Positions 9,826 to 21,493 are shown, counted from the stretch's first letter. The stretch is 64,000 bases of DNA from Valencia hispanica (GCA_963556495.2 OY747704.1:9301501-9365500); one strand, 5' to 3'. Numbers and translations are program-made. The notes: generated by a model from the sequence alone, not told the origin.

Positions 9826-11300
9826 GTGTTGTGCCGCAGATAGGTAGGATTTGGCTATGAATAATTATGAATAATTGCTTAGGGCAATTGTTAATAAGAT
9901 TAATAATTTTATGTAAAAATTACCAAGTTTAGGGGCACCATCCTGTTGGATTCCAGGAACATTTATATATATAGCCAAATTGTTCAGTCTCAGATAATTA
10001 AACAATAGATTAAAGAATAACTTCTAACGCTGTGGACATTAATTGTATGCATCACTCCAAGTAATCCCAGACAACTTCTCTTTTAAGGTAAGGGGACTTT
10101 ATTTAGGAAATAGAAAATCCCATCTATTCTAAAGCATGCAAAAATTACTACAGATCTTAGACAATAATAATAGGTGAACATTAAACACAATTAACATGAA
10201 ATGAAATCAGTGAGACAGCTGAGGTTCGGTTCAGAAAAGGAGGGGGGCCCTCACTCCAGGGGGCTCAAATCACAGATAGCCTAGGAGACAAAGTCATAAA
10301 TCTCTGCTCTGTGCCAAAGAGATCAGCACATGGAGTCTAAGAAAGAGTCATAAAACTAGCTTTGGCTAAAGGAGCACATGTGGGAAGCGTCCATGTGGTA
10401 GGCCTCTGCTTTAGCGACAGACTAAAGACAATGGATTTAAACTTTTCAGCTAAGACCAGCTAACGCAGGCCGGACCGAGCCCGACTGCCAATGGAGTTAT
10501 CAGGGAGGGAGAGAGAGGGAGAGAGAGGGAAAACAAGAGGAAGGAAAAAAGAAAGGCGTGATCTGCTCAGGATAAAACAGACAGTTTCAAAGACAGCAAT
10601 TTCAGACTTATACGTGCGACGACGCAAAAATGAGCAAACAGGTACAGCGCTTGAAAACACTTTAACCAACAATAAACGAGATCTAACTCGTTAAAACTCT
10701 ATTTTCTCTGTTTATCTATGCCCAGACACATTATTAGTATAAATGAACCGGTTCAGTCCTACTTTGCCTTGAAGGAGGTCCAGTCCACTAGGAGGAGAGT
10801 GAAATGTGTCCGTAGTTGAGCAAGAAAAGGAAGAGTTATAAAAAAAAAAACCTGTACAGGATTTTAATGACTGTGTGGGCCAAAGGCAGGCTGGATGGCC
10901 TGTAGGTCGACCTCTAACGAACTGTCTTGGAACAGCTCTTATGTCGTGCACCCTGGTTACGCAGACGGGGTGCGCACTTCGAAGTTTTGAAATGAGTTCT
11001 TCCCCGGTCCAGCGGGACAGAACAAAAGAGAATCTTCACCGGTGAGATGTCCTCTGTTCAGCAGTAGTCCATCCAAGAACTTCTAGCTGGAGAACAATTC
11101 AAAATGGGCGCGACTACTCTTATAGCCCCCTTTGGCCGTGAGGTCATCGCTGATGTCACCGTGGGTGGTCACGGACCAATAGGAGTGTGTTGGGGGTCAC
11201 TGCTAGGATTGCTGGGAAATGTGGTCTGGTCAGTCCATCTTTGAAATAGCTCCCAGACATCCAAAAGTCTGTTCAGTTCATCTTATGAGAAATGCAATCA
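9826..11300 (-). repeat. Long LTR-like repeat, copy 1
   Basis: The first kilobase (9826-10832) is repeated in the same orientation at 45088-46135 with small indels, starting at GCAGATAGGTAGGATTTGG in both. Read on the minus strand it has LTR-like order: a CCAAT-like motif and a CTATAAGAG TATA-like motif near 11130, then a pyrimidine-rich tract, then AATAAAGTCCCC near 10105. This copy extends past the end of the second copy, to about 11300. No retroviral or retrotransposon protein is attached, and I could not fix target duplications. It could be a solo LTR of a large LTR element or another class of long repeat. Confidence 0.5.
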
Positions 11301-11845
11301 CAACAATGGATAGTTAAAAAATTGGGCTCTACTCTGTCCATTGTTGCGTGGCAGTCAGACAGCCCTTGCATCGACTGAGTAAGGCACACCTCAACTCCTA
11401 CAACATTTTTGTGTTTGTCTTGTCGGCTAAAAAGTGTCACATTGGCATTTTTCTACATGTACTCGCCATGTTAGAGTTTAAAATTTCTAGCAGCAGCTCA
11501 TTTTTCTTTGTCAGCGACTTCATGGAGGGGAGGGGCTGAGTTTGTTAATGCAGCACTGCGGCAGGAAGAAGCGCCACAACTTGGGTAACTGTAAATGGGT
11601 CAGTTTATATTGATTTTGACACAAATGAGCATCTTTAAATGTTTAAGTTTTGTAATAACAATTAGAATTGTTGTAACATTAGTATGACAACCATACAGTC
11701 TGACATTTCACATAGCATACCCAAGATCTTCCTCACATAACAGTGCATTGAAATTAGATACTTTTGACCAGACAATAACAATTACTTTTGGTCACGTAGA
11801 ATTGCAACCACATCTCATTTCATTGTCACAAGTGCTAAAGTTTAC
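11301..11845. other. Probable intron or flank, no recognised feature
   Basis: This stretch lies just 3' (minus-strand sense) of the RAD17-like exon. I found no further exon, Walker A motif or transposon terminus in it. Confidence 0.3.
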
Positions 11846-12055
11846 CTGTGAATGAGGTGAATACTTGTCAACCCAAGGCTCGTCTGGATCTCGTTCAATT
11901 GATTCCATAATCCGGAGAACGGCATTTCTGTCTTTTCTCTTTTTAGACTTCTTTCCTTCAGGTTGGGAACCCCATTTTTGTTTGTCCTCCCTCTTGCTAG
12001 ACCAAAACCTATTACGAGATGGCTGAGAGAAGGATGGATCCACCCAGTTAGTTAC
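11846..12055 (-). CDS. rad17: RAD17-like internal exon, checkpoint clamp loader N-terminus
   Basis: RAD17 replaces RFC1 in the clamp loader that places the 9-1-1 checkpoint clamp on damaged DNA in the nucleus. The minus strand has a 210-bp open exon in phase 0 at both ends. A splice acceptor (GCAAAACAG) precedes it and a donor (CAG/GTAAAC) follows. Its 70 residues start VTNWVDPSF and end EPWVDKYSPHSQ. The known RAD17 N-terminus has VTDWVDPSF at the start and EPWVDKY shortly before the ATPase domain, with a variable lysine-rich linker between. Here the linker is also basic (KKSKKRKDR). The exon with the Walker A motif should follow at lower coordinates, and the first exon should lie above 12055, but I see neither. 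The intact splice sites argue against a processed pseudogene. A decayed duplicate of one exon remains possible. Confidence 0.72.
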
Positions 12056-12560
12056 CTGTTTTGCAAGCAGAATGGAGAACGAGGTTAAACATCTATAATT
12101 CATTAAAAGATTACCAAACTATATTCAGTTAGTCATGTCTACATGTGGAATAACATTTTACATGGTGCTAAACATCTTACTTAACATGTTAAGCACCATT
12201 TTTTACAATGATGAACCAAATTCATAAAACTTCCATGTCAAAGAAATTACCAAAATATTCTAAGATGATCATGTCTACATCTGAAATAATATCATTTTTC
12301 TTCATGTCCCTAGATCAATTGGTTTTTTTAAACAAAATTTTTTAATTGCAGTTATATAGAATACTAACTAAAATTGTTGTAATAAAAAATCCATAATTCA
12401 CTAACAAATATTTAAATTATTTTCAGGTCATGTCTACATGTGGTATCATTCGTTAATTTCCTTGTGCTTAGATCAATAGATATTTAAACAAAAATATGTT
12501 TATACCACACAGAACCACATTAATACAATTCATAAAAAATATATATTATTCCATTTCCGG
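12056..12560. repeat. AT-rich probable intron with degenerate tandem repeat
   Basis: The motif TCATGTCTACATGTGG, with variants, occurs near 12132, 12268 and 12426. The spacing is about 136 and 158 bases and some spacer words also recur (TTAGATCAAT, ATTTAAACAAA). This looks like three degenerate units. It lies directly upstream of the RAD17-like exon on the gene strand. No coding feature is seen. Confidence 0.45.
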
Positions 12561-12670
12561 TAGCAACATGCGGTAAGACAAACGAACTCTGCTAAAAACC
12601 AACTTAAAAGAAAGGAAGCTCCTTTTGATGTTACTGAATAATCAAGAAAAACTGATGAAAACACAACAAG

Positions 12671-13664
12671 GTGGAAAAAGAAAAAAAGTGTACAAAGATG
12701 AAAGAAAGTTGTGAGGATGTTTGTGGGCCACAATTGGAGGGGGACATGGAAAGCAGTCAGACGCCGCGAGGCGAGATGGATTTACTAGGGGAGATACGCA
12801 GATACGCTCCCTTAGAAAAGAACACAAACAAGCGGCGATGGAAAACAAGGAATTGCGAGAGTGGAGAAAAGTATCAAGGAGGTGATCAACCGAATGGCCG
12901 CATTGGAAACGTGAACAACCGAGCTAGAGGAGAGGGTGGGGCACACTGAAGAACGGACAACAAAGCTGGAGAAAGCCGTGGTGTACCTGCTTCAAAACGA
13001 AGCTAAACTAGTTGCAAAATGCAATGACCTGGAGGCACTCGCGAGGCGCAAGAACATCAGAATATACGGGGTGCCTGAAGGGTCTGAAAGGAATGACATG
13101 GTGGGGTTCGTTAAGGAACTGATCCGCTCTAAGCTGAGAATACAAATGGAATTAAACACAGATATTGAGAGAGCACATCGTGTCGGCAATGTTGTACAGA
13201 TAAGAACCCCCGCAGTCTACAGGGCGGCTCCAAGAGCAATTATTGTGCGTTTTTGGAACTATTAAGTGAATAAAAATTTTATCCAAGCGGCATGGAAACA
13301 GAAGATTATGTATGAGGGGCATGATGTCTATTTCAACCAGGATTACACAGCAGAGGTACAAAAGCAAAGAACACGGGTCCGTGATGTCATAAAAAAACCC
13401 AAGGAACTTAATGTGAAAGCACAGATTTGCCCAGCTACGTATCTTTTAAAATGGAGAGACAAAACCTTTTGTACACTTAAGGGACGCAGCAGCAATGCTG
13501 AGAGAGATGGACATCTTCATAGAGGAGGAAAACGAGACGGACAAGTTGAAGAAGGATCTGCTCAGCAGCAGCTGAAAGGTGATGACGTCACACAACACGT
13601 AGGAGTTAAATGGAAACACAAAAAGATAGAGACGCTGAGAAAGACACTAAGTTTTCACAAATGA
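12671..13664 (+). pseudogene. L1 ORF1 RNA-binding protein, broken
   Basis: L1 ORF1p is a trimeric RNA chaperone that coats the element's RNA. The frame at 12936-13265 holds the end of a coiled coil and then the RRM core with ARRKNIRIYGVPEG, IERAHRVG and PRAIIVRF. A TAA after RFWNY interrupts it, and the same frame continues with the C-terminal domain (IQAAWKQKI, VYFNQDYTAEVQKQR, CPATYLLKW). An upstream frame at 12671-12949 carries the N-terminal part, shifted. The motif order matches the transposase_22 family. At least one frameshift and one nonsense change inactivate it. Confidence 0.8.
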
Positions 13665-15394
13665 AAAGGTCAAATACTTAGCTTGAAAAGGGGGAGGGAA
13701 AGAGAAGGAAAAAGGGGGAGGAAAGGAGAGAAAAAGGAAGAGGATAATTATATTTTCTTAACTCTTCTTTTTTTTCATTTTTCTTTTTTTTTTAAGGGAG
13801 CTATATAGAAAGTTTTCTTTTTTTCCTTTCCTTTTTGGAAGGAAATACAATGTTGGATGCAGAGGATTATTATGTTATTGCTCTATTAGAGTATAAAGCA
13901 ACTTTATTTTTGAGTTAAACAAAAGGAAAAGTTGCAATTGCACTTAGTGCAGTCCTCTGGAAGAGTTTTTTTTATCTTCCAGAGGCACCCTTTGTTGGAG
14001 GTTAAATAAGGGCAATTTTCAATAGTCAGTGGGAGATTTTTTTTTTTTTTTTTTGGTTCAATGAGAAACTTAAAAGGTTTGAATATGTTTTGTTTATGCT
14101 CTAATGGTAGGATACTTATGAAATGGGTAGAATACTGTATTTGTGACAATCATTTTAAGTTATGGACAGGCAAAATTTTATTTCATATAATGTCCATGGT
14201 CTAAACAGTCCAATCAAAAGAAAGAAAGTTCTAAATCAATTGAGACAACTGAACTGTTCAATAGCATTGATACAAGAAACTCATTTAGGAGAAGTGGAAC
14301 ATACAAAATTACAAAGGCACTGGATAAATCAGGTTTATTATTCATCCTTTGGGAAAAGAAGGGGGATAGCAAGATTACTGAAAAAAGGGTAACCATTCAT
14401 AAACAGAGAAAGTCATACAAGACGATAAAGGAAGATTTGGTTGTGGGTCATTTAAGAGATAAAATGATTTCAATATTAAATATATACGCACCTAATGAAG
14501 AAAATAAATTCTTTTTTAAAGGTATTGCCAATTTAATCATACAAGAGGGAAAGGGAGTATTGGTACAAGGAGGAGATTTTAACACTACAAAATCCAAAAT
14601 TGGACAGACTACCAACAGAAAATGGAACAACTAAAAGATCGAGAAAGTTGAATAATATAATGAACGATCTTGGATTAATAGATTCATGGAGGATGAAACA
14701 TCAAAAATGTACATTTTACTCTAATCGACATAATAGTTATTCAAGGATAGATTTTCTTTTTATATCTCAGCAAGATGCATATAAAATGATCAGCAGTGGA
14801 ATTGAACCAAAAACAATAAGTGACCTATTCACTTTATAATAGAATTGGAAAAAGGCTTCTCCTATAAGTATTGGAGACTTAATGTGTCAATTTTAACAGA
14901 TAAGACAGTGGTTAAAGAAATAAAACAATGCATAAATCAATATTTTGAAAACAATGACAATGGAGAGGTCAATTTAACAATATTGTGGGAATGTGCCAAA
15001 GCAGTAATTAGAGGTAAAATTATTGAGATAACATCTCGAATTAAAAAAATAAGACAATACCAACAGAAACAGTTGGAGAATGAAATAAAAAAAATGGAAA
15101 TTGAACATGCAAGAACTTTTAAAAAATCCATTATGTCAGAACTAAAAAATAAGAGATAAATTAAATCAGCTGTTAACAATTAAAGTATAAAAGGCCCTCA
15201 GATTTATGAATCAAATGTATTATGAAAAAGGCAGTAGAGCAAATAAGTTATTAGCGTTCCAACGAAAAAAGAAACAGACAGAGGGTCTAGTAACAAAAAC
15301 AAGACACCCTGTTTCGAAGGAAACCATGAATAAGCCATCAGATATTGCAAAAACATTTGCGGACTATTATCAAGTTCTGTATGATGATCAAGAC

Positions 15395-16543
15395 TAGGGC
15401 TGAACGATTTTAGGAAACAATCGTATTGCTATTTTTCTAACAGATATTGCGATTTCGATTTGAGTCACGATTTTCTTCAAATCAGTGTTTAATGCCATAT
15501 GCACAATGTACCTAAATGTTTTCTTCCAATTGTTTTTATTGACATGAGACATACATTTACATTCGTTAAAGTCAACTGAAGAACTAGTCATATTTGACTG
15601 TATTAACTTACATAAATAGTGCCAAAATATTAGTGTTTAGTTAAATAAAATACTAATCAATAATAAACAATAAGTATAATTAGAATACAAAATTCAACCA
15701 TTACAATAATGGAAAAAAGGGTCTTGCCCAACATTCTTACACTGAAGATGGTAGGTCAGGTCAGACTTTTATGGCTCAAGAGAACCAGCAATCAACATCT
15801 ACAGTAATTAACGTACTACATATACTACTTGATTAAGAAAACATGGCTATTTTAAATAAAATTGAAAAGTAATAAAACAATAAAATGACCCTACCACTGC
15901 CCTTCTGAAAAATAGACATTAAAATATGTTGGTCATTCATTTATGACTGAGCAGCATTCTGACAGTACAAGTCAGGGTGAAGTGCAGAACAATTGCCATC
16001 TCAAAAGTAACTAATCAACAATAATTTTTCGTCATGCATTCCTCGTGCAGATGCCTGTGGTGATTCTTCAAGTGCTGGAATAAATTGGTTGTGTTTCCTT
16101 CAGTTGTAGCAACTTTAGCATGACAGGGTTTGCACAGTACCTGCTTTTGCTGCACGTCTGCAGTCTCAAACCCGAAATACTGCCAAATGTTCCATTTGTT
16201 ATTTTTCTTGGGGATTAAAGCCCCCAAATCCACTCCCGTTTCCCCCAAAGCCATTACACAAAACTGAAATGTTTTCTATCCAAAGAACGCAAAGCAACAA
16301 GCACGAGGAGCAGGTGTATTCTGATTGGTTAGTGTGACCTGTCCACTCGTAGCATACAGCTTTTGATTGGTGAACTTTCAGTGGGAGACAGCATGCAATG
16401 CACGTGTTAAATTGCTGACAGAGCAGATATTTGACCATAAAAGTGGCAAAAGAAACAACAAAAAACCGCAGCTTTGACGATTACCAAATTGCGTTGTCTG
16501 AAATCCCGATTTCGACTTGAAAACGATATATCGTTCAGCCCTA
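15395..16543 (-). mobile_element. hAT element with 8-bp duplication ATCAAGAC, internally deleted
   Basis: Inverted ends TAGGGCTGAACGAT at 15395 and ATCGTTCAGCCCTA ending at 16543 are flanked by the identical 8-mer ATCAAGAC (15387-15394 and 16544-16551). An 8-bp duplication is the hAT hallmark. At 1149 bp it is far shorter than an autonomous hAT and retains only the BED-finger exon. A 341-bp relative from the same family lies at 23286-23626. It inserted into the linker of the L1 ORF2. Confidence 0.93.
16015..16254 (-). pseudogene. BED zinc-finger exon of hAT transposase
   Basis: The minus-strand frame of 79 codons has WQYFGFE, then CKPCHAK, then NLFQHLKNHH. This is a complete BED finger (aromatic W-x-Y-F, C-x2-C, H-x4-H spacing) of the ZBED/hAT class, which binds the transposon's terminal repeats. 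The frame is open, but nothing of the catalytic RNase H-like domain or the dimerisation region is present in the element. It may produce an orphan DNA-binding peptide at most. The start methionine at 16254 sits upstream of a short acidic leader. Confidence 0.8.
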
Positions 16544-17411
16544 ATCAAGACACTGATTAATTAGATTAAAAAATTAAAGCATTTATCAACAAGTTAAATT
16601 ACCAACACTGGCCTCTGAACAAGCACTGGAGATGACAGAACCAATTAAACTTAAGGAAATAGTGGACACAATGAAATTTTTTTTAAAACAATTAAACTCC
16701 AGGAACGGACCCATACCCTGCTGAATTTGATAAGTGTTTTATTGAAGATATAGCACCATTATTAAAAAGAACATTTGATTATGTTTTAGAGTCAGACTTT
16801 TAAAGTCCCAACATCATGGTCGAAACCTCTCATCTCCGTCTTGCACAAGGAGGGTAAGGATCCTGCTCAATGTGAAAGTTACCGTCCAGTTAGTTTACTT
16901 TGTATTGATATAAAGATGTTAACGAGCATTATGGCGAATAGAATTCAGAAACATATCAAAATTGATTAAACCTGATCAAACAGGTTTCATACCTGAAAGA
17001 CAGGGCGCCAACAATGTCAGAAAAGCTTTGAATCTTTTGTCTTGTGCCAAAACTAGTTTAAATACAAATGTGCTTCTAAGTCTAGATAATCAAAAGGCAT
17101 TTGATTGTGTGAAATGGAAATATCTATATTATGAATGTCAGTGTTTGGGTTTCACACAAAGTTTATAAATTGGGTTAAATTGATTTATAAAGAACCAAAA
17201 TCAAGATTTAAAGTAAATGGATACTGTTCTGAATTCTTTCCTTTGAAAAGAGGATTAAGACAAGGTGATTGTTTGAGTCCGTTATTGTTTACTCTAAGTA
17301 TAGAACCTCTAGCTGAATGCATTAGCCAAGATTCAAATATTAAGGGAATTTTGGATGGAGGGGGAATGGAATAAAAATTTTTATTGTTCGCTAATGATAT
17401 TCTCTTGTATA

Positions 17412-19004
17412 CTGTGGCTTGCAAAAGTATTCGGCCCCCTTGAACCTTTCCACATTTTGTCACATTACAGCCACAAACATGAATCAATTTTATTGGAATT
17501 CCACGTGAAACACCAATACAAAGTGGTGTACACGTGAGAAGTGGAACGAAAATCATACATGATTCCAAACATTTTTTACAAATAAATAACTGAAAAGTGG
17601 GGTGTGCGTAATTATTCAGCCCCCTTTGGTCTGAGTGCAGTCAGTTGCCCATAGACATTGCCTGATGAGTGCTAATGACTAAATAGAGTGCACCTGTGTG
17701 TAATCTAGTGTCAGTACAAATACAGCTCCCCTGTGACGGCCTCAGAGGTTGTCTAAGAGAATGTTGGGAGCAACAACACCATAAAGTCCAAAGAACACAC
17801 CAGACAGGTCAGGGATAAAGTTATTGAGAAATTTAAAGCAGGCTTAGGCTACAAAAAGATTTCCCAAGCCTTGAACATCCCACGGAGCACTGTTCAAGCG
17901 ATCATTCAGAAATGGAAGGAGTATGGCACAACTGTAAACCTACCAAGACAAGGCCGTCCACCTAAACTCACAGGCCGAACAAGGAGAGCGCTGATCAGAA
18001 ATGCAGCCAAGAGGCCCATGGTGACTCTGGACGAGCTGCAGAGATCTACAGCTCAGGTGGGCGAATCTGTCCATAGGACAACTATTAGTCGTGCACTGCA
18101 CGAAGTTGGCCTTTATGGAAGAGTGGCAAGAAGAGAGCCATTGTTAAAAGAAAACCATAAGATCTCCCGTTTGCAGTTTGCCACAAGCCATGTTGGGGAC
18201 ACAGCAAACATGTGGAAGAAGGTGCTCTGGTCAGATGAGACCAAAATGGAACTTTTTGGCCAAAATGCAAAACGCTATGTGTGGCGGAAAACTAACACTG
18301 CACATCACTCTGAACACACCATCCCCACTGTTAAATATGGTGGTGGCAGCATCATGCTCTGGGCGTGCTTCTCTTCAGCAGGGACAGGGAAGCTGGTCAG
18401 AGTTGATGGGAAGATGGATGGAGCCAAATACAGGGCAATCTTGGAAGAAAACCTCTTGGAGTCTGCAAAAGACTTGAGACTGGGGCGGAGGTTCACCTTC
18501 CAGCAGGACAACGACCCTAAACATAAAGCCAGGGCAACAATGGAATGGTTTAAAACAAAACATATCCATGTGTTAGAATGGCCCAGTCAAAGTCCAGATC
18601 TAAATCCAATCGAGAATTTGTGGCAAGATCTGAAAACTGCTGTTCACAAACGCTGTCCATCTAATCTGACTGAGCTGGAGCTGTTTTGCAAAGAAGAATG
18701 GGCAAGAATTTCAGTCTCTAGATGTGCAAAGCTGGCGGAGACATACCCTAAAAGACTGGCAGCTGTAATTGCAGCAAAAGGTGGTTCTAAAAAGTATTGA
18801 CTCATTACGCACACCCCACTTTTCAGTTATTTATTTGTAAAAAATGTTTGGAATCATGAATGATTTTCGTTCCACTTCTCACGTGTACACCACTTTGTAT
18901 TGGTCTTTCACGTGGAATTCCAATAAAATTGATTCATGTTTGTGGCTGTAATGTGACAAAATGTGGAAAAGTTCAAGGGGGCCGAATACTTTTGCAAGCC
19001 ACTG
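17412..19004 (+). mobile_element. Tc1-family transposon, nearly complete
   Basis: Inverted ends with the core GTGGCTTGCAAAAGTATTCG start at 17412 and the reverse complement ends at 19004. The outer few bases differ: CTGTGG on the left, CAGTGG read inward on the right. TA dinucleotides flank both ends (17410-17411 and 19005-19006), as expected for Tc1/mariner. The inverted repeats are about 200 bases long and the element is 1593 bp. It landed directly after the RT catalytic box of the L1 ORF2. A one-ended fragment of the same family is at 34129-34318. Confidence 0.94.
17781..18800 (+). CDS. Tc1 transposase, full length but start codon ATA
   Basis: The frame encodes about 339 residues, the normal Tc1 length. 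The N-terminus has the paired-like helix-turn-helix regions (RQVRDKVIEKFKAGLGYKKI) and then the GRPPKL hook motif. The catalytic DDE triad is visible: SDET with the first D, QQDNDPKH with the second D, and SPDLNPIENLW with the E, the last two about 34 residues apart. A glycine-rich box (GGGSIMLW) lies between. There is no internal stop. The position where related elements start with methionine (17781) reads ATA here. The first in-frame ATG is at 17871 and would remove about 30 residues of the DNA-binding domain. The protein is probably inactive unless ATA or another start is used. Confidence 0.9.
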   Translation: MKSKEHTRQVRDKVIEKFKAGLGYKKISQALNIPRSTVQAIIQKWKEYGTTVNLPRQGRPPKLTGRTRRALIRNAAKRPMVTLDELQRSTAQVGESVHRTTISRALHEVGLYGRVARREPLLKENHKISRLQFATSHVGDTANMWKKVLWSDETKMELFGQNAKRYVWRKTNTAHHSEHTIPTVKYGGGSIMLWACFSSAGTGKLVRVDGKMDGAKYRAILEENLLESAKDLRLGRRFTFQQDNDPKHKARATMEWFKTKHIHVLEWPSQSPDLNPIENLWQDLKTAVHKRCPSNLTELELFCKEEWARISVSRCAKLAETYPKRLAAVIAAKGGSKKY

Positions 19005-20953
19005 TATAAGAGATCCTGCAACAACGCTACCAACCCTAAATGATATCTTGAAAGAATATGGGAATATTTCCGGTTATGTGACTATGAATTGATGTCAGTA
19101 GCTATGGTTATGTCTTTTATGTCCGTCAGACATAAAAGAAAAGGTAAAATTTAAATGGACAGAAGAGGGATTTAGATATTTGGGCATTACTATTACACCA
19201 AATCCATCACATCTTTAACAGCCAATTTTACAAAGGTATTAAAAGAAATAAGTAAAGATTTGATAAGAAGGGGTATTCTCCCTGACACTAATGGGAAGAA
19301 TAGAAGTGATAAAAATGAATGTCTTACCAAGGTTACTGTTTTTATTCCAGTCCCACCTATCCCGATTCCCAAAGAAATGTTTACTAAAATAGACAAAATT
19401 ATATCAAAATTTATATGGAGAAATAAAAAAACCCAGAATAAGGTTTACTTTACTTCAAAGCCCAAAAGAAAAAGGTGGTCTGAACTTACCTAATATTAAA
19501 AAATATTATTGGGCATCACATTTAAAAGCAATAAAAGTATGGATTGATAAAGATGATGAGACAGGGTGGAGGCAAACTGAACAAAATACATGCCCTAAGA
19601 TATCATTAGAATTATCATCATTTGTAACAAAGAAAATTCAAAATGATTTAAAAATTAGAAATGAATGGGTTAAAAGAACATTGAAAATATGGGAAACAGT
19701 AAAAAGAAAACTAAATATGTCTGATTCAATTTGTAGGGCAGCAAAAATAGCTTTAAATCCAGATTTTATACCATCAATGGAAGGGGGATTAGAGAAATGG
19801 AAAGAGAAAGGACTGGTATGGACAACTTTTCAAAAATGAAAATATGAAATCTTTTGAACAATTAAAAAACGAATTTAATTTATCTGCACAAGATTTTAAT
19901 TAATTTTTACAAATTAGAAGTTATGTGACCAAACGGAATAGGATTACATCTGTGAGAAACCAAATTGTTTGGAGGAACTGTTAATGACAAAACCAGGCAC
20001 TACTAAAACGTTAATTTCAAAAATACATCAAGCCCTGCAGATGGAAGTAGACAACAATAGGGATACAAAATTTAGGTGGGAAAAGGAACGAAATATAGTG
20101 ATATTGGGAGAAAATTGGGGAGAATCCTTTAAAGCAGGTCATAAAGTGTTGAGTAGTATCTCTTGGCAAGAGTTTGAATGGAAGTCGAAAATGCAATACT
20201 TTATTGTACCAGTTAACTCATCAAAATACAGTGAAAAGTCTGATAAGTGCTGGAGGGGCTGTGGCCAGTCAGGAGACTAAAACACACATATTTTGGGACT
20301 GCCCCATAATTAAAGAATATTGGGACAAGGAAAAAAATTGAAAACATTTGAAAGTAAAAACCAAATTTACAGTTGCAAATATTCTTGTTGGGCATTATAC
20401 CAGAAAATGTATAAACTAAAAATAAGAAAATCATTAAAATTTTGATCATAGTAGCAAAAAAACTATAACAGTCTCCTGGCTAAAACCACAATCCCCTTGC
20501 AGTGACTTATGGTGGGAAAGAGTAAAAGACGTGATGGAAATTGAAAAAATGACAGCTAAATTACGGTTAAAATAACATTCCAAAAGATTTGGGCACCCGT
20601 ACTTCAGGAGATAGATAAACAACAACTACCTAGAGCTTTACTATTATTAAATTTTTTTCTTTACCGACTATTATTGGTTGCAATTTGTGTCCATGTGGAA
20701 ACGGGGAGGAATATGGAGGAAGATATGTACTTTTTATGTATATATAGATTACAATTACTTGAGGACTGTTTTCCCTTTTGTTTTTGTTTGCTTTTTTCAC
20801 TGTATCTACATTCTAGCACATTGGGTGGAGAAAAATGGAAAAGATGCTATCCACCATTTCATACCATACTGAGGATTTTAAAAATTTATTTAAAAAATCC
20901 AACATGTAGAATAATATCCTTTTATTTCCATGTCTCAGGTTTAAATGCTTTCT

Positions 20954-21110
20954 AGGGGTGTAACGACAAACCAAAGGTCACGGTTTGGTATGTATTTGTA
21001 GTTTTAAAGTCACGATTCAGTATGTTTTTGGTACACTTCAAGAAAAATAAATACAAATATGAGCATGACTTTTTTTTTTACTTTAATCTGGATTAAACAG
21101 AGAAACATTT
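20954..21110 (+). mobile_element. One-ended hAT-like terminus
   Basis: The stretch starts with CTAGGGGTGTAACGACA, a terminus common in fish hAT elements, followed by ACGGTTTGGTATGT and ACGATTCAGTATG motifs usual in their subterminal regions. I did not find the partner terminus before the microsatellite at 21494, so this is probably a truncated copy. It lies at the 3' edge of the L1. Confidence 0.4.
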
Positions 21111-21493
21111 TCAATTCCTTAAATTAATTTGATTTTATTATGTTCTATACAGAAGTCAGTCTATACTTTTTTGTAGTTCGCCTTTTTGACCAACAGTGGC
21201 AAACAAATCCGGTCGGTCTATTTTTACCCATCAATATTTAAAATAACATATTTACTAGTATTTAAATTGTATTCAGTTTAATTAATATTCAGTGACTAAA
21301 ACAACCAACTGTGGCCCCAGTCACTACATATAAACAATGAAATCTGAATTACAGGTGCCACTTCAATCAGGGAACATTTCTCCGATTGAAATCATCATAG
21401 ATCGAAACACTCTGAACGAGCCATTTTCTGACGTGAGGGCCCAAGCAAGCACGTTCCATTTGCCCAATATCCAGTCAAGAAAATAATAAATCA

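Larger units (their letters stand above)
14162..20340 (+). pseudogene. L1 ORF2 endonuclease/reverse transcriptase, broken
   Basis: The endonuclease starts at 14162 with FISYNVHGLNSPIKR, the N-terminal block with the conserved N, and includes the QETHL motif. GDFNT follows at about 14575 and the SRIDFLF block near 14745. The linker runs to 15386, where the hAT element sits. The RT resumes with DQTGFIP near 16975 and shows LDNQKAFDCVKW and LRQGDCLSPLLF. Its catalytic box reads FANDILLY, with N in place of the usual first D. The Tc1 element interrupts immediately after that box. The C-terminal part resumes at 19007 and ends with a Cys-His cluster (CWRGCG, then after a frameshift H-I-x-W-D-C) near 20250-20310. 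Many stops and frameshifts make it non-functional. Confidence 0.82.
12560..20950 (+). mobile_element. L1 LINE, decayed, interrupted by hAT and Tc1
   Basis: An L1 element with recognisable ORF1 and ORF2 lies on the plus strand. Removing the hAT copy at 15395-16543 and the Tc1 copy at 17412-19004 leaves about 5.6 kb, close to a full-length fish L1. Both frames carry stops and frameshifts. The exact ends and the L1 target duplication could not be fixed. Minus the two insertions, coding order is normal from ORF1 through endonuclease, RT and the C-terminal Cys region. Confidence 0.8.

Noticed and set aside
10491..10694. Basic plus-strand frame of 67 codons
   Set aside because: It translates a purine-rich GGGAGA tract in an LTR-like repeat; low complexity, no homology recognised.
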